A stretch of DNA of 64,000 nucleotides from CAMLIZ01 sp036231905 (GCF_036231905.1 NZ_JAZARE010000002.1:186001-250000); one strand, 5' to 3'. Counted from the stretch's first letter, positions 1-9,834 are shown. Notes: a model not told the origin generated them from the sequence alone. Program-made: numbers and translations.

Positions 1-1
1 C

Positions 2-3000
2 GCGGCCGATCGGTGGCCGGCGCAGGCCTGGGACACCGTTTTCCAGGAGACCTTCGACCTGCAGTTCGACCTGGCGGAGTGCGAGTTCCTCAACGCCGCA
101 TTCCAGCAGGCCGACGAGCGTCTGTCGGCGCTGTTGCCACATGCGCACACGCCCGCCGAACGCGCGCGCATCTACGGCTTGCGCATCCGCCTGCGCCTGG
201 TGCCCGGGCAATTTGGCGCCGCGGCGGACACCGCGCTGGAAGCGCTGCGCCTCTTCGGCGTCAGCTTCGACGGCGCCGGCGCCCCCGCGCTCGTGGCGCA
301 GGCGCGGCAGGAGGTGGAGCGCGAGCTGGCGGGCCGCAGCATCGAGCAGCTGCTGAAGGCGCCCGCCCTCGCCGATGCGGAGGCCCGCACGGTGCTTGGC
401 CTGATGGTGGATTCCTTCACCGGCATCTACATCGCACGCCCGGAGGTGTTTCCGCTGCTGGTGCTCAGGGCGACGCAGCTCGTGCTGCGCCACGGCAACT
501 GCGAAGAAAGCGCCGTCGTCTACACCTACTACGCCCGCGTGCTGCTGGCGGCGTTCGGCGAGATCGATGCCGCGTACGAGTACTCGCAGCTGGCGGTGCA
601 GCTCAACGAAAAGCTCGGCGACCGCAAGCGCCGCGGCATGCTGCTGTTTTCGCATGCCGGCTTCATCCACTTCTGGCGCCAGCCCTTTCCCGGCGGACGC
701 GCCACGCTGGACAGCGGCCTTGCCGCCTGCCTCGAGGTGGGCAACTTCGTGCATGCGGCGCTGATCGAGGTGAACACCTGCCTCTACATGGCCGAGGCCG
801 GCGAACGGCTCAACGAACTGGCGGCGCAGGCCGAGCGCTCCATTGCTTTCCTGCAAGCCACCCACAGCGGCGGCACCCTGGAGGTGGCGCAGGTGTTCCG
901 GCAGTTCGCGCGTTGCCTGCAGGGCCGCACCCACGCGCCCGGCTCGTTCGATGACGAGCACTACCGCCACGACGCGGTGGTGCAGCGCATGCGGGACCAG
1001 AACAATGTGGCAGGGCTGGGCATCGTGCACATGCTGGAGCAGATGTCGGCCTTCGTCATGGGCGACACACCCGCGGCGCGGGAAGCGGCGGGCCGCACCG
1101 CAGGCGTGCTGCGGGCTGTGTTTGCCATGCCGGTGCGGCCCACGCATGTGTTCTACCGGGCGCTCACGCTCGCCGAGGCGCACCCCGGTTTGGCGGCGCC
1201 GGAACGCCCCGACAACCTGCGCGCGATCGAGCAGCACGCCGCCGATCTGGCCACCTGGGCCGAGCACTGCCCGGAGAACTACGCCAACCGGCATGCGCTG
1301 GTGGCGGCCGAGCTGGCGCGCCTGCAAGGGCAGGAGCTGCAGGCCGAGCGGCTCTACGAACAGGCGATCGACGCCGCGCGGGCCAGCCGGCTGGTCCATC
1401 AGGAGGCACTGGCCTGCGAGCGGGCCGCGGCGTTCCACCACGGCCGCGGCCTGGCACGCATCGCCGACGCCTACATCGCCGACGCCCACCAGGCCTACAT
1501 GCGCTGGGGCGCCCTCGGCAAGGCGGCGCAGCTCGAAACCACCCATCCGGTGCTGCGCATCGCACGCAGCGCGGCCTTGCCCATCGACACCCTGGCGGTG
1601 ATGAAGGCAGCCCAGGCAGTGTCGAGCCAGATCGACCTCGCCGCGCTGCTGGACACGCTGATGCGCATCGCGCTGGAACAGGCCGGCGCCCAGGCCGCCC
1701 GGCTGTACATCGCCACGCAGGAGCCGATGCAGCTGGCGGCCTCGGCCGAGGTGCATGGCGAAGGCCTGGTGGTGCAGCAGCATGCGGACGATGCGCCGGT
1801 GGAGGGCGACCATCCGCTCGCGATCCTCAACTTCGTGCGCCGCAGCCAGGAGCAGGTGCTGCTGGGCGACGCGACACAGGCCCATCCCTTCAGCGCGGAC
1901 CCGTGGCTGGGCCGGCGACGGCCGCGCTCGGTGCTGTGCCTGCCGCTGGTGCGGCAATCGCAGACGATCGGTGTGCTGTACCTCGAGCACGGGATGGTCA
2001 CCCATGCCTTCACCCCGCGGCATGCCACGGTGCTGGGCCTGCTGGCCGGGCAGGCCGCGATCTCGTTGGAGACCGCCAGGCTGTACGCGGCGCTCAAGGC
2101 CGAGAACGCGCAGCGGCGGCTGGCGGAGGCGGCCACGCTCGAATGGCAGGCGCGCATCGGCCGGCTGGTGGAGTCGAACATCATCGCGGTGCGCATCGCC
2201 AACCTGGACGGCCTGATCGTCGATGCGAACGACGCCTACCTGCGCCTGGTCGGCTATTCGCGCGACGACATGGCGGCCGGCCGGCTGACCACGCATGTGG
2301 TGACACCCCCCGAATACCGCGACGCCGATGCCCGCGCGTTGGAGGAGCTGCTGCGCGATGGCCGCTACGTGCCCTATGAAAAGGTGTATGTGCGCAAGGA
2401 CGGCAGCCGTGTCCCCGTGATGTCGGGTGGCATCCTGTTCCAGGGCGAACGCCCGCAGACCGTGGGCTTCGTGCTCGACTTGAGCGAACGCGACCGGGCG
2501 GAGTTGGCGCAGCGGGCGCGGCTGGAAGCGGAGGCGGCCAACCAGGCCAAGTCGGCATTCCTCGCGAACATGAGCCATGAGCTGCGCACGCCGCTCAATG
2601 GCGTACTCGGCTTTGCCCAGCTGCTGCAGCGCGACGACAGCCTCACCGAGCGCCAGCGCAGGGGCTTGCACACGATAGAGGCCAGCGGCAATCACCTGCT
2701 TTCGTTGATCAACGACATCCTGGACCTGGCGCGCATCGAAGCAGGCCGCATGGAGCTCGCCCCGGTGGCGACAGACCCGCGCAACTGCCTGGACTTCGTG
2801 GCGGACGTGGTGCGCCTGCGCGCCGAACAGAAGGGTGTGCAGTTCGTGCTGGACACGCCGCCGCCGCAGCCCGCCAGCGTGCTGGTCGACGAATTGCGGC
2901 TGCGCCAGGTGTTGCTCAACCTGTTGAGCAACTCGGTGAAGTTCACCCACGCCGGCCGTGTCACCCTGCGCATGCGGGCGCGCCGCGAAGCCGCCCACGC

Positions 3001-3682
3001 ATGGGCACTGGCCTTCGATGTGGAAGACACGGGCGTGGGCATGACACCCGCGGAAGTGCAGCGCATCTTCCGCCCCTTCGAGCAGGCGGGCAGCGCGCGC
3101 CAGCGCGCCGAAGGCATGGGGCTGGGGCTGGCGATCAGCGACGCGCTGGTGCGGCAGATGGGCGGCACCATCACCGTGCACAGCGAGCCCGGCAAGGGCA
3201 GCGCCTTTTCCTTCGAACTGCTGTTGCCGGCCGCGGCCGCCGCGATGCATGCACCCGCGCCGCCCATGATCAGCGGCTACCTGGGGCCACGCCGGCGGGT
3301 GCTGGTGGTGGACGACGTGCACGACAACCGCCAGATCCTGCTGGAGCTGTTGAAGTCACTCGACTTCGACATCGCTGAGGCCGCCGACGGCCGCCAAGCC
3401 CTGGAGCAGGCACGGGCCCTGAGGCCCGACCTCGTGCTGATCGACAACGGAATGCCCAAGCCCACGGGCAGCGAGGTCACCCGCCAGTTGCGCGCCGAGG
3501 AGGCATTTGCACAGGTACCCATCATCGCGGTGTCGGCCGGCGCATCCGCACAAGAGCGGGAGCGCTACCTTGCCGCGGGCGCGAATGCGTTCCTGGCCAA
3601 ACCGGTGGACGTGCCGCAGCTGCTGAACGCCATCGGGCATGTGCTCGACCTGAGCTGGACGCGCCGCGGCCCTCCCTCGTGA
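2..3682 (+). CDS. Multidomain hybrid sensor histidine kinase, 3' part
   Basis: The 5' end lies outside the window; 1226 residues are visible. In window numbering the first ~520 residues are helical, TPR-like repeats typical of the AAA-ATPase/TPR linker of very large one-piece kinases. A GAF domain follows (~530-695), then a PAS domain (~720-830), a HisKA domain with the H-box [10 protein letters not shown] (His near 858), a HATPase with N-box [11 protein letters not shown] and G-box DTGVGM, and a C-terminal receiver (~1098-1216) with VVDD, phospho-acceptor Asp in LIDNGMP (~1148) and Lys in LAKPVD. This order matches the AAA/Ser-Thr-kinase-linked hybrid kinases of proteobacteria, so an ATPase and perhaps a protein-kinase domain probably sit upstream. 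No partner regulator is visible. Confidence 0.9.
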   Translation, partial: AADRWPAQAWDTVFQETFDLQFDLAECEFLNAAFQQADERLSALLPHAHTPAERARIYGLRIRLRLVPGQFGAAADTALEALRLFGVSFDGAGAPALVAQARQEVERELAGRSIEQLLKAPALADAEARTVLGLMVDSFTGIYIARPEVFPLLVLRATQLVLRHGNCEESAVVYTYYARVLLAAFGEIDAAYEYSQLAVQLNEKLGDRKRRGMLLFSHAGFIHFWRQPFPGGRATLDSGLAACLEVGNFVHAALIEVNTCLYMAEAGERLNELAAQAERSIAFLQATHSGGTLEVAQVFRQFARCLQGRTHAPGSFDDEHYRHDAVVQRMRDQNNVAGLGIVHMLEQMSAFVMGDTPAAREAAGRTAGVLRAVFAMPVRPTHVFYRALTLAEAHPGLAAPERPDNLRAIEQHAADLATWAEHCPENYANRHALVAAELARLQGQELQAERLYEQAIDAARASRLVHQEALACERAAAFHHGRGLARIADAYIADAHQAYMRWGALGKAAQLETTHPVLRIARSAALPIDTLAVMKAAQAVSSQIDLAALLDTLMRIALEQAGAQAARLYIATQEPMQLAASAEVHGEGLVVQQHADDAPVEGDHPLAILNFVRRSQEQVLLGDATQAHPFSADPWLGRRRPRSVLCLPLVRQSQTIGVLYLEHGMVTHAFTPRHATVLGLLAGQAAISLETARLYAALKAENAQRRLAEAATLEWQARIGRLVESNIIAVRIANLDGLIVDANDAYLRLVGYSRDDMAAGRLTTHVVTPPEYRDADARALEELLRDGRYVPYEKVYVRKDGSRVPVMSGGILFQGERPQTVGFVLDLSERDRAELAQRARLEAEAANQAKSAFLANMSHELRTPLNGVLGFAQLLQRDDSLTERQRRGLHTIEASGNHLLSLINDILDLARIEAGRMELAPVATDPRNCLDFVADVVRLRAEQKGVQFVLDTPPPQPASVLVDELRLRQVLLNLLSNSVKFTHAGRVTLRMRARREAAHAWALAFDVEDTGVGMTPAEVQRIFRPFEQAGSARQRAEGMGLGLAISDALVRQMGGTITVHSEPGKGSAFSFELLLPAAAAAMHAPAPPMISGYLGPRRRVLVVDDVHDNRQILLELLKSLDFDIAEAADGRQALEQARALRPDLVLIDNGMPKPTGSEVTRQLRAEEAFAQVPIIAVSAGASAQERERYLAAGANAFLAKPVDVPQLLNAIGHVLDLSWTRRGPPS

Positions 3683-3741
3683 GCACCCTGGCCGCACAGC
3701 GGCCGCCCGCCACCGGCAGCGGCAGGGTCGGATTCAGCCGG

Positions 3742-4698
3742 TCAGCGGGGCGCTGCGGCGCCCTTTTTCATGGCGCGGCGGCCCGGCGTGGCGGGCTCGC
3801 GGTCCCAGGGTGCCACGTCACCATCGAACCGCTGGGCCAGGAAGCCGATCAGCAGCTCCAGCGGTCGCGGTTGGTGCTGGCGCGACAGGTACACGGCATG
3901 GATGCCCAGCGGTTCCGGTTCGTAGTCCGGCAACAGCCGCACCAGCTCACCGCGCTCGAGCTCACCGACCACAAAGTACGTGGGCAGCATCGCGATGCCA
4001 GCGCCGGCCAGCGCCGCCTGCCGCAGCACCGCCGTCTCGTTGCCCGACAGCGAGCCCGCCACGTCCACGGTGCTCAGGCGGCCATCGCGTCGCAGCCGGT
4101 ACTGCGCGCGGGCGCCGAAGGCGTGGGTGATGCAGTTGTGCGCCTTCAGCTCCTCCGGCCGTTGCGGCTGCCCGCAACGTTGCAGGTAGTGCGGTGACGC
4201 ACACAGCACGGAGCGGCAGCTGGCCAGCCGGCGCGCCACCATGCCGTCGTCCAGGCGGTTGGTGATGCGCAGCGCCAGGTCGATGCGTTCACTGACGAGA
4301 TCCACCGCCCGGTCCACGGCCAACAGCTCCACCTCGACGCGTGGATGCCGCGCCTGGAACTTCACCACCGCCTGCGTGAGGCAGGACATGGCGAACGACA
4401 GGCTGGTCGTGATGCGCAGCTTGCCCGTGGGCTCGGCGCGGTGCGCGCCGGTCACCGCCTGCAGGTCCAACGACAGCTCCAGCATCTGGCGCAGGCGGGG
4501 CAGCGCCTCCTGCCCCGCCTCGCTCAGGCTCACACGCCGTGTCGTGCGATGCAGCAGCCGCGCGCCCAGCCAGCGCTCCAGCCCCTCCAGATGGCGGCTC
4601 ACCATGGCGCGCGACAGGTCCAGCGTCTCCGCGGCGCGGGTGAGGCTGCCCCGGTCGGCAATCTCGACGAAGGTGCGGATGGCGTTCAGGCGGTCCAT
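3742..4698 (-). CDS. LysR-family transcriptional regulator
   Basis: 318 residues, normal LTTR length when started at the ATG of MDRLNAIRTF; the frame stays open further upstream but the family N-terminus begins here. Residues ~1-60 are the winged HTH (TFVEIADRGSLTRAAETLDL, then SRAMVSRHLEGLE); ~90-295 form the periplasmic-binding-like effector domain. The LARLLHRTTRRVSLSEAG segment is typical of the CrgA/AaeR-like subgroup common in beta-proteobacteria. It is divergent from the solute-binding protein gene at 4794 with a 95-bp shared control region, which suggests it controls that gene and itself. The ligand is unknown. Confidence 0.93.
   Translation of the reverse strand: MDRLNAIRTFVEIADRGSLTRAAETLDLSRAMVSRHLEGLERWLGARLLHRTTRRVSLSEAGQEALPRLRQMLELSLDLQAVTGAHRAEPTGKLRITTSLSFAMSCLTQAVVKFQARHPRVEVELLAVDRAVDLVSERIDLALRITNRLDDGMVARRLASCRSVLCASPHYLQRCGQPQRPEELKAHNCITHAFGARAQYRLRRDGRLSTVDVAGSLSGNETAVLRQAALAGAGIAMLPTYFVVGELERGELVRLLPDYEPEPLGIHAVYLSRQHQPRPLELLIGFLAQRFDGDVAPWDREPATPGRRAMKKGAAAPR
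3748..3768 (+). terminator. Rho-independent terminator of the hybrid kinase gene
   Basis: Six-base-pair stem GGGCGC / GCGCCC with loop TGCG, followed directly by TTTTT. It sits 66 bp after the kinase stop and inside the last codons of the convergent LysR gene, so the DNA serves as LysR coding sequence on one strand and terminator on the other. Confidence 0.7.
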
Positions 4699-4722
4699 GC
4701 ATTGAGTCGGGCTGGTTGACAA

Positions 4723-4736
4723 TTTCTTGAGCGAAA
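4723..4736. promoter_or_regulatory. Candidate LysR-type operator (T-N11-A dyad)
   Basis: Interrupted dyad TTTC-N6-GAAA containing a T-N11-A spacing, midway between the divergent LysR and solute-binding protein genes. A TTGACA hexamer lies just upstream at 4716-4721 and could be the -35 of the rightward gene, though no convincing -10 follows at 17 bp. Placement fits LTTR autoregulation; the motif is short, so this is tentative. Confidence 0.35.
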
Positions 4737-4793
4737 CGCAGTTTATCCATCCGCAGCGAATCAATAGAGTGGGCTCCAACACAAGGAGCACCG

Positions 4794-5906
4794 ATGAGCG
4801 CACTCGTTTCCCGCCGGCTGACGCTGCTGGCCACCGCCGCCACCCTGGCTCTCGGGGCGCTCGCCCCCGCCCGGGCCCAGACACCGGCAGCCCCACCGGC
4901 CCCACCAGAGCGGGACGGCGCGGGACACACGCTGCAGGATCTCTACCAGGCGGCGCTGAAGGAAGGCGGCGCGTTAACGGTTTATGCCGGCGGCGACGAA
5001 GTGACACAGGGTTTCGGCATCAAGGCCGGGTTCGAGAAGCAGTTCCCCGGCATGAAACTGAACCTGGTGGTGGACCTCAGCAAGTACCACGACGCGCGCA
5101 TCGAGGAAGAGCTGTTGCGCAAGGACCTGAAGGTCGATGTCGCCCACCTGCAGACCCTGCACGACTTCGACGACTGGGCCGCACGGGGCCTGCTGCTGCC
5201 CTACAGGCCGATCGGGTGGGACCAGGTCCCTGCGGCCTACAAGGACCCGCAGGCGCGCTTCACCGGCCTGTTCATGCTCACCTTCGCCAACAGCTACAAC
5301 AAGACGCTGGTCACGGCCGAGAACGCGCCGCGCGACTATGCCGACTTCCTGAAGCCCGAGTTCAGGAACCGCATCGTCATCGCGTATCCGCACGACGACG
5401 ACGCAGTGCTCTACGTGTTCGACAAGATCATCCAGAAGTACGGCATCGGCTTCATCGACAAGCTGCAGGCCAATGGCGTGCAGTGGGTGCGTGGCACGCA
5501 GACGCCACGCGACGCGGTGGAGGCGGGCAAGTACGCGGTGTCCACCGGCACCTCCGGCAACTTCGTGCCGGTGGAGTCGTCCAACATCCGCTTCATGCTG
5601 CCGGCCAGCGACCCCTTCCTCACCTGGGCCCAGACGGGTGCCATCTTCAAGGACGCCAAGCACCCGGCCGCTGCCAAGTTGTATGTCAGCTGGACCCTGT
5701 CATTGCCCACGGCATCCAGCCCGAGGCAGTTCCCGCTGCGCAAGGACGTGCCGCCACCGGCCGGCTTCAAGCCGATCGACCAGTACAACACCAGCCCCGA
5801 AGACTTCCGCGCCTTCATGCGCGACCGGGCCCGCGTGGAGCGGCTGAAGGGCCTGTTCGAGCGGCTCCTGGGGCCGGTGCAAGGCATTTCCCCGCTGAAG
5901 GACTGA
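4794..5906 (+). CDS. Periplasmic ABC-type solute-binding protein (family 1, Fe/AfuA-like fold)
   Basis: 370 residues with a Sec signal peptide (Arg-Arg, then a leucine/alanine core ending ARAQ near 28) and an AAGGAG ribosome site before the ATG. The segments LTVYAGGDEVTQGFGIKAGFE and LDKY-like SKYHDARIEEEL resemble the class that includes ferric-ion and small-organic-ligand receptors. A Tyr-rich Fe site is not evident, so iron is not assured. No permease or ATPase gene is adjacent; the neighbours are the LysR gene and a convergent amidohydrolase. It may serve a transporter elsewhere or act as a sensor. Confidence 0.85.
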   Translation: MSALVSRRLTLLATAATLALGALAPARAQTPAAPPAPPERDGAGHTLQDLYQAALKEGGALTVYAGGDEVTQGFGIKAGFEKQFPGMKLNLVVDLSKYHDARIEEELLRKDLKVDVAHLQTLHDFDDWAARGLLLPYRPIGWDQVPAAYKDPQARFTGLFMLTFANSYNKTLVTAENAPRDYADFLKPEFRNRIVIAYPHDDDAVLYVFDKIIQKYGIGFIDKLQANGVQWVRGTQTPRDAVEAGKYAVSTGTSGNFVPVESSNIRFMLPASDPFLTWAQTGAIFKDAKHPAAAKLYVSWTLSLPTASSPRQFPLRKDVPPPAGFKPIDQYNTSPEDFRAFMRDRARVERLKGLFERLLGPVQGISPLKD

Positions 5907-5913
5907 ACAGCGC

Positions 5914-7194
5914 TTACCGGATCGTTTCCGACCTCGAATAGATGACCTGGCCGCCGCGCACCGCGCACTTCACCGCGGCGAAGTGCTTCACGTCCTTGCC
6001 CGGGTCGGCCTCGAGCACGACGAAGTCGGCGTCCATTCCCGGTGCGATGCGTCCGCGCCGCTGCTGCTCGTTCCAGCGGGCGGCGGGTGTGGTGGTCAGC
6101 GAGGCCAGGATCTGCATCGGGCTCATGCCGGCCTGGGCCATGAGCTGGTACTCCTCGGTGGGGTCGGTGTCGGTCATGTAGTCCACGTCGGTGCCGAAGA
6201 GCACCTTGCCGCCGGCAGCCGCGAACTTGCCGAACTCCTGCACGCTCTCCTGAACGATGCGTTCGGCCACCGGCGCCGGCACCTGCTCCTTGGCCAGTTC
6301 GTAGCGCAGCAGCTTGAGCGTGGGCACCATGGACACGCCCTCGGCGCGCAGCTGGTCCATCAGCGCCTGCGGCCACGGCGCGGGCGTGCCCAGCGGCGGG
6401 TGCGCCAGGATGTCCACCTGCGCCTGCAGCGCGGCACGCACGCCGTCCAGGTCGGTGGGATGCGCAAACACCAGCTTGCCGCGGCGGTGGGTTTCCGCGG
6501 CGGCCGCAGCCGCGATGTCGGCCGGCATGCGCTTGACCTGACCCTTGCCCTGGGGCGTGACCAGGAACAGCTTGGTCGCGTCGGCGCCTGCGTCCAGGTT
6601 CTGTCGCACCGTGTCCACGCCCGATGCGGCCGTGTCCGGCTGCGGCAGCTTCGCGAGGAAGGCGGCGTCCAGGTGCGCCACGTAGAGCGGCAGGCCCTTG
6701 TGCGGGAAGAGTGGGAGCCCCGCGGTGAGAAGGCGCGGGCCCTTCACGTCACCCTTGTCCACGCGCGCCCGCAAGGCCAGCGTGTTGTCGCGGTCGGAGG
6801 CGATGTCGAAGGCGGTGGTGAAGCCGTAGCGTGTCAACAGCTGGGTGAGGCCGGCCTCCAGCTCGGCGGCCGGCCGCTTGGCGGCGTTGGCAAAGGCGGG
6901 GCCGAGCAGGTGCACATGGCTGTTCTGGAAGCCCGCGACGATGATGCCGCCATTGCATGCTGGCGCCAGCGCGGGTGCCTCTTCGCCCTGCTTGTCACGC
7001 GGGCCCACCGACACGATCTTGCCTTCGCGCACCAGCACCACGCCGCCGTTGATCGGCGCAGTGTCGGGGGCCGTGTAGATCCTGGTCCCCTGCAGCGCCT
7101 GCACGGGCTGCGTGGCCGCGTGCGCCGGCGGCCATGCGAGCCCCATCAGCATGAACAGCGCTGCCGGGGCGCCGAAACGGGTGCGTCTTGTCAT
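5914..7194 (-). CDS. Secreted amidohydrolase (imidazolonepropionase/prolidase-like)
   Basis: 426 residues from the ATG of MTRRTRFG, preceded by AAGGAG; signal peptide ends near PAHAA. Metal ligands of the amidohydrolase superfamily are in place: HVH in NSHVHLLG, a Lys in ATKLFLV, His in LVFAHPTD and DILAHP, and Asp in LFGTDV. The C-terminal GRIAPGMDADFVVLEADP is the usual composite beta-sandwich return. The family cleaves cyclic amides, dipeptides or related bonds; the substrate cannot be told. It converges on the solute-binding protein gene with only 7 bp between stops. Confidence 0.9.
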   Translation of the reverse strand: MTRRTRFGAPAALFMLMGLAWPPAHAATQPVQALQGTRIYTAPDTAPINGGVVLVREGKIVSVGPRDKQGEEAPALAPACNGGIIVAGFQNSHVHLLGPAFANAAKRPAAELEAGLTQLLTRYGFTTAFDIASDRDNTLALRARVDKGDVKGPRLLTAGLPLFPHKGLPLYVAHLDAAFLAKLPQPDTAASGVDTVRQNLDAGADATKLFLVTPQGKGQVKRMPADIAAAAAAETHRRGKLVFAHPTDLDGVRAALQAQVDILAHPPLGTPAPWPQALMDQLRAEGVSMVPTLKLLRYELAKEQVPAPVAERIVQESVQEFGKFAAAGGKVLFGTDVDYMTDTDPTEEYQLMAQAGMSPMQILASLTTTPAARWNEQQRRGRIAPGMDADFVVLEADPGKDVKHFAAVKCAVRGGQVIYSRSETIR

Positions 7195-7278
7195 CGGGTG
7201 TCTCCTTGGCAGAGCCGAGCGCGCCGCAGCGGCGGCCGCGCGGGCCATGGGGCGGGATGATAGGTCGCAGCCCTCCGT

Positions 7279-7400
7279 TCATCCGGCGTTCCTGCGGCTC
7301 ATCACGCGCGGTGCGCACGTCGTCGCAAGCCGCTCGCCGCCAGCCAGGCGCGCGCCGATAGTTCACTCATCGCAACACGCAACGCCTTCAGGAGCCCACC
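7279..7400 (+). promoter_or_regulatory. Conserved three-block leader, copy 1
   Basis: Contains TCATCC (7279-7284), GTCGCAAGCCGCTCG (7322-7336), and CGATAGTTCACTCATCGC (7356-7373), followed by a GGAGCCC ribosome site. The same blocks occur before the small-protein genes at 18369 and 23518 with identical spacing (43 bp start to start for blocks 1-2, 34 bp for blocks 2-3), while the sequence between blocks is unrelated. Constant spacing across diverged filler is what a promoter plus regulator site looks like. Confidence 0.75.
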
Positions 7401-7547
7401 ATGACCAGCACCTACACCGCCCGCTTCGCTTCCTTCAGCGCCGCCTGCGCCGTCACCCTGGCCTTGTTGATGGGCGTGAGCAGCATGGCCAGCGACACGC
7501 CGGCCCAGGTGTGGATGGCCAAGGCGGCCGCGGTGAAGGCGGCCTGA
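7401..7547 (+). CDS. Small membrane/secreted protein, paralogue 1 of 3
   Basis: 48 residues, starting MTSTYTARFASFSAACAV. One hydrophobic helix (residues ~10-30, SAACAVTLALLMGVSSMA) looks like a signal peptide or single membrane anchor, followed by a short polar/alanine tail. It shares the pattern A..AVTLALL.GV.SMA with the protein at 23518 and, more weakly, with that at 18369. Its reading frame is supported by the GGAGCCC ribosome site 8 bp upstream, also conserved in the other copies. No terminator is visible before the convergent MFS gene. Function unknown; no recognised family. Confidence 0.7.
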   Translation: MTSTYTARFASFSAACAVTLALLMGVSSMASDTPAQVWMAKAAAVKAA

Positions 7548-7567
7548 GGCGCGCTCTTCTGCTTCGT

Positions 7568-8971
7568 CTAACCGGCGCGCTGGAGCGGGCGCGTGTCCAC
7601 ACGCACACACAGCATCGCCGTCAGCAGCGCCAGGGCGACGAGGGTGGCATACAGCTGGCGGAAGTCCGCCAACTGCGGGTTCGTGTGGCCGACGAGGGCC
7701 ACCGTGGCCGCCACGCCGAGCACGCCACCGATCTGCCGGATGGCCTGGTTCACCGCGCTGCCGATCCCAAAGCGCGCCGGCGCCAACCGGGCCACCGCAG
7801 CACCGCTCAACGAGGGCAGCACCATGCCGACCGCGGTGCCGCTGAGCAGCAGGCCGGGCAGCCAGGCGCCCAAGTAGTCCGGCACCGGGCCGGCGCGCAG
7901 GTAGAACCACAAGCCCGAAGCGGCATAGACCAGGCTGCCGGCCACCAGCAGGGGCCGGTGGCCCACCCGGCCCGCCAGCCGGCCCGACAGCACGGCCACC
8001 GGCACCACCAGCAGCGGCCCCGGGGTCACCGCCAGTCCCGCCTGGGGCAGCGAGTAGTGCCACACCTGCATCGTGAAGAAGAAGAACCCGAAGAACATCA
8101 TCGCGAACGCGGTGCCAAACGCCAGCGTCGCCAGGTTGACGTCGCGGTAGGTGCGGTCGGCAAACAGCGACAGGTCCACTGCCGGCTCGGCGGTGTGGCG
8201 CGCCCAGGCCACGAAGGCCACCATCGCCGCCGCGCCCATCGCGATCGCGCCCAGCACCACCGGTGAGCGCCAGCCCAGCGCCTCGGTCTGCACGATGCCG
8301 AAGGCCAGCGCGCCCACGGCGGCAATGAGCAAGGCAACGCCCGGCAAGTCGACCTTCGCGCGGCCGCCGCTGCGCCACTCGGTGAGCCGGCTGCGGCCGC
8401 GCCACAGTGCGATCGCGCCTATGGGCAGGTTGAGGAAGAAGGCCCAGCGCCAACCCAGCGCGTCCACCACACCGGCGCCCACGCTGGGGCCCAGGGCTGC
8501 CGCCAGCCCGCCCACTGCGCCCCACAGGCTGACCGCCACCGCACGCTTGTCCAACGGGAACGCGCCCAGCACCAGGGCCAGCGACGAGGGCGTCAGCAGC
8601 GCCGCGCCCACGGCCTGCAGCACCCGCGCAGCGACCAGGGCGCCCACGGTCGGCGCCGCCCCACAGGCCGCTGACGCCAGCAGGAACAGCGTGAGCCCGA
8701 TCTGGAACACGCGCTTTCGGCCATGCACGTCGGCCAGCCGGCCCGCCGGCACCAGCAAGGCCGCATAGACCACGGTGTAGGCGTTCAGCACCCAGGACAG
8801 GTCGGTCGCGTCGCTGCCCGGGAAACCCGCGCGCAGCGCGCCAAAGGCTGCGAACAGGACGGTGGTGTCGATGGAGACGAGGAACACCGCCATGCTGGCC
8901 ACCCCGAACACCGCCCAGGGGGTGCTGGCCTGGCCCGGCACCGCGTTGGCCGTTGCGCCGCTCACGCTCAT
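7568..8971 (-). CDS. MFS drug exporter, DHA2 (EmrB/QacA) type
   Basis: 467 residues with about 14 hydrophobic segments. Motif A appears as GRLADVHGRKRVF (~85-97), and the motif C-like GPSVGAGVVDALGW follows; both are hallmarks of 14-helix proton antiporters. Start is the ATG of MSVSGATA, 10 bp after the stop of the upstream hydrolase gene, so the two are probably cotranscribed with control by the TetR gene at 9835. Likely exports toxic compounds; substrate unknown. Confidence 0.92.
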   Translation of the reverse strand: MSVSGATANAVPGQASTPWAVFGVASMAVFLVSIDTTVLFAAFGALRAGFPGSDATDLSWVLNAYTVVYAALLVPAGRLADVHGRKRVFQIGLTLFLLASAACGAAPTVGALVAARVLQAVGAALLTPSSLALVLGAFPLDKRAVAVSLWGAVGGLAAALGPSVGAGVVDALGWRWAFFLNLPIGAIALWRGRSRLTEWRSGGRAKVDLPGVALLIAAVGALAFGIVQTEALGWRSPVVLGAIAMGAAAMVAFVAWARHTAEPAVDLSLFADRTYRDVNLATLAFGTAFAMMFFGFFFFTMQVWHYSLPQAGLAVTPGPLLVVPVAVLSGRLAGRVGHRPLLVAGSLVYAASGLWFYLRAGPVPDYLGAWLPGLLLSGTAVGMVLPSLSGAAVARLAPARFGIGSAVNQAIRQIGGVLGVAATVALVGHTNPQLADFRQLYATLVALALLTAMLCVRVDTRPLQRAG

Positions 8972-8981
8972 GGACTGTCCT

Positions 8982-9764
8982 TCAACAGGTGGAGGCAATG
9001 AAGTCGACGGCGGCGGCCACCACGGCCGGGTCGAACAGGATGCGCCGGTGGCCCAGGCCGTCCACCCGCTGGTGGCGCGCACCCGGCCAGGCTGCAGCAC
9101 TCATGAGGCTGTCTTCGATGGCCACCACCCGGTCGTCGCCGGAGTGAAGGAACAGCGCCGGCTCATGCCGCAACGGTGCACGTGCGGGCAGGGACACCTC
9201 GCGCACGTCCATCCCGATGCGGCCGGACAGCAGCCCCAGCATCGCCTCGGTACCGTCCGCGTCCAGCCCGGCTGCCGCGGCCACCTTGCGTGCATAGCGC
9301 TCGTAATACGCCGGCGCGGCGATGAGCACCACGCGCTGCACGGCCAGGCCGGCATGCAAGGCTTCCACCAGCACGGCGGAACCGACGGAATGCGCGATGG
9401 CACCGTGCAGCGCACCCAGCTGCGGGGCCGCGGCGCGGAGCGTGCGGGCCGCCTGGGGAATGGAACTCTGCTGGCCGGGCGAATCCCCATGCGCGGGGAG
9501 ATGCACCGCGGTCACGGCAAAGCCGGCTGCCAGCAGCGGCGGCGCCATGGCGGCGAGGTCGCAAGCCTGGCCTTCCCAACCGTGAACCAGCAGCACCGCC
9601 GGGCCGTGGCCGGCCCGCTGCACCACGAGTTCGCCCTCGGGCGTGGCCAGGCGGTGCGTCTCGATGCCCGGCAGCACCAGCGCCTCCACCTGTGCGGGCC
9701 GCCTCGGCGTGAGGAACAGGTGGGCCACTTCCTGGGGCGAGGGCCGCTGGTCAACGTTCGACAT
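8982..9764 (-). CDS. Alpha/beta-hydrolase
   Basis: 260 residues. The fold's features are visible: oxyanion-loop HGWEG (~62), nucleophile-elbow-like AHSVGSA (in place of GxSxG, with Ser flanked by His and Val), acidic residue in FLHSGDDRVV and catalytic His in LGHRRIL. Substrate unknown. It lies between a TetR regulator and an MFS exporter, all on the same strand, which suggests a detoxification cassette in which a compound is cleaved and exported. Confidence 0.85.
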   Translation of the reverse strand: MSNVDQRPSPQEVAHLFLTPRRPAQVEALVLPGIETHRLATPEGELVVQRAGHGPAVLLVHGWEGQACDLAAMAPPLLAAGFAVTAVHLPAHGDSPGQQSSIPQAARTLRAAAPQLGALHGAIAHSVGSAVLVEALHAGLAVQRVVLIAAPAYYERYARKVAAAAGLDADGTEAMLGLLSGRIGMDVREVSLPARAPLRHEPALFLHSGDDRVVAIEDSLMSAAAWPGARHQRVDGLGHRRILFDPAVVAAAVDFIASTC

Positions 9765-9784
9765 GTCGGTCGCCTTTCACGTGG

Positions 9785-9800
9785 ATGATCCTCATCATAT
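9785..9800. promoter_or_regulatory. Candidate TetR operator A
   Basis: ATGAT-CCT-CATCATAT, an inverted ATGAT/ATCAT pair 21 bp upstream of the hydrolase start codon. The same half-sites (ATGAT and CATCATAT, read on the other strand) recur in front of the TetR gene at 10433-10453. The local AT-richness stands out against the GC-rich surroundings. Confidence 0.5.
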
Positions 9801-9834
9801 TTCTGGACGAACGTTGGCCGCAACCGATGGGCAT

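Noticed and set aside
7340..7361. Sigma-28 promoter reading of the small-protein leader (GCCGATAG)
   Set aside because: The -10 fits, but the base positions 11-13 upstream hold no AAGTT-type -35, whereas both true FliA promoters in this window (48459, 59473) do.
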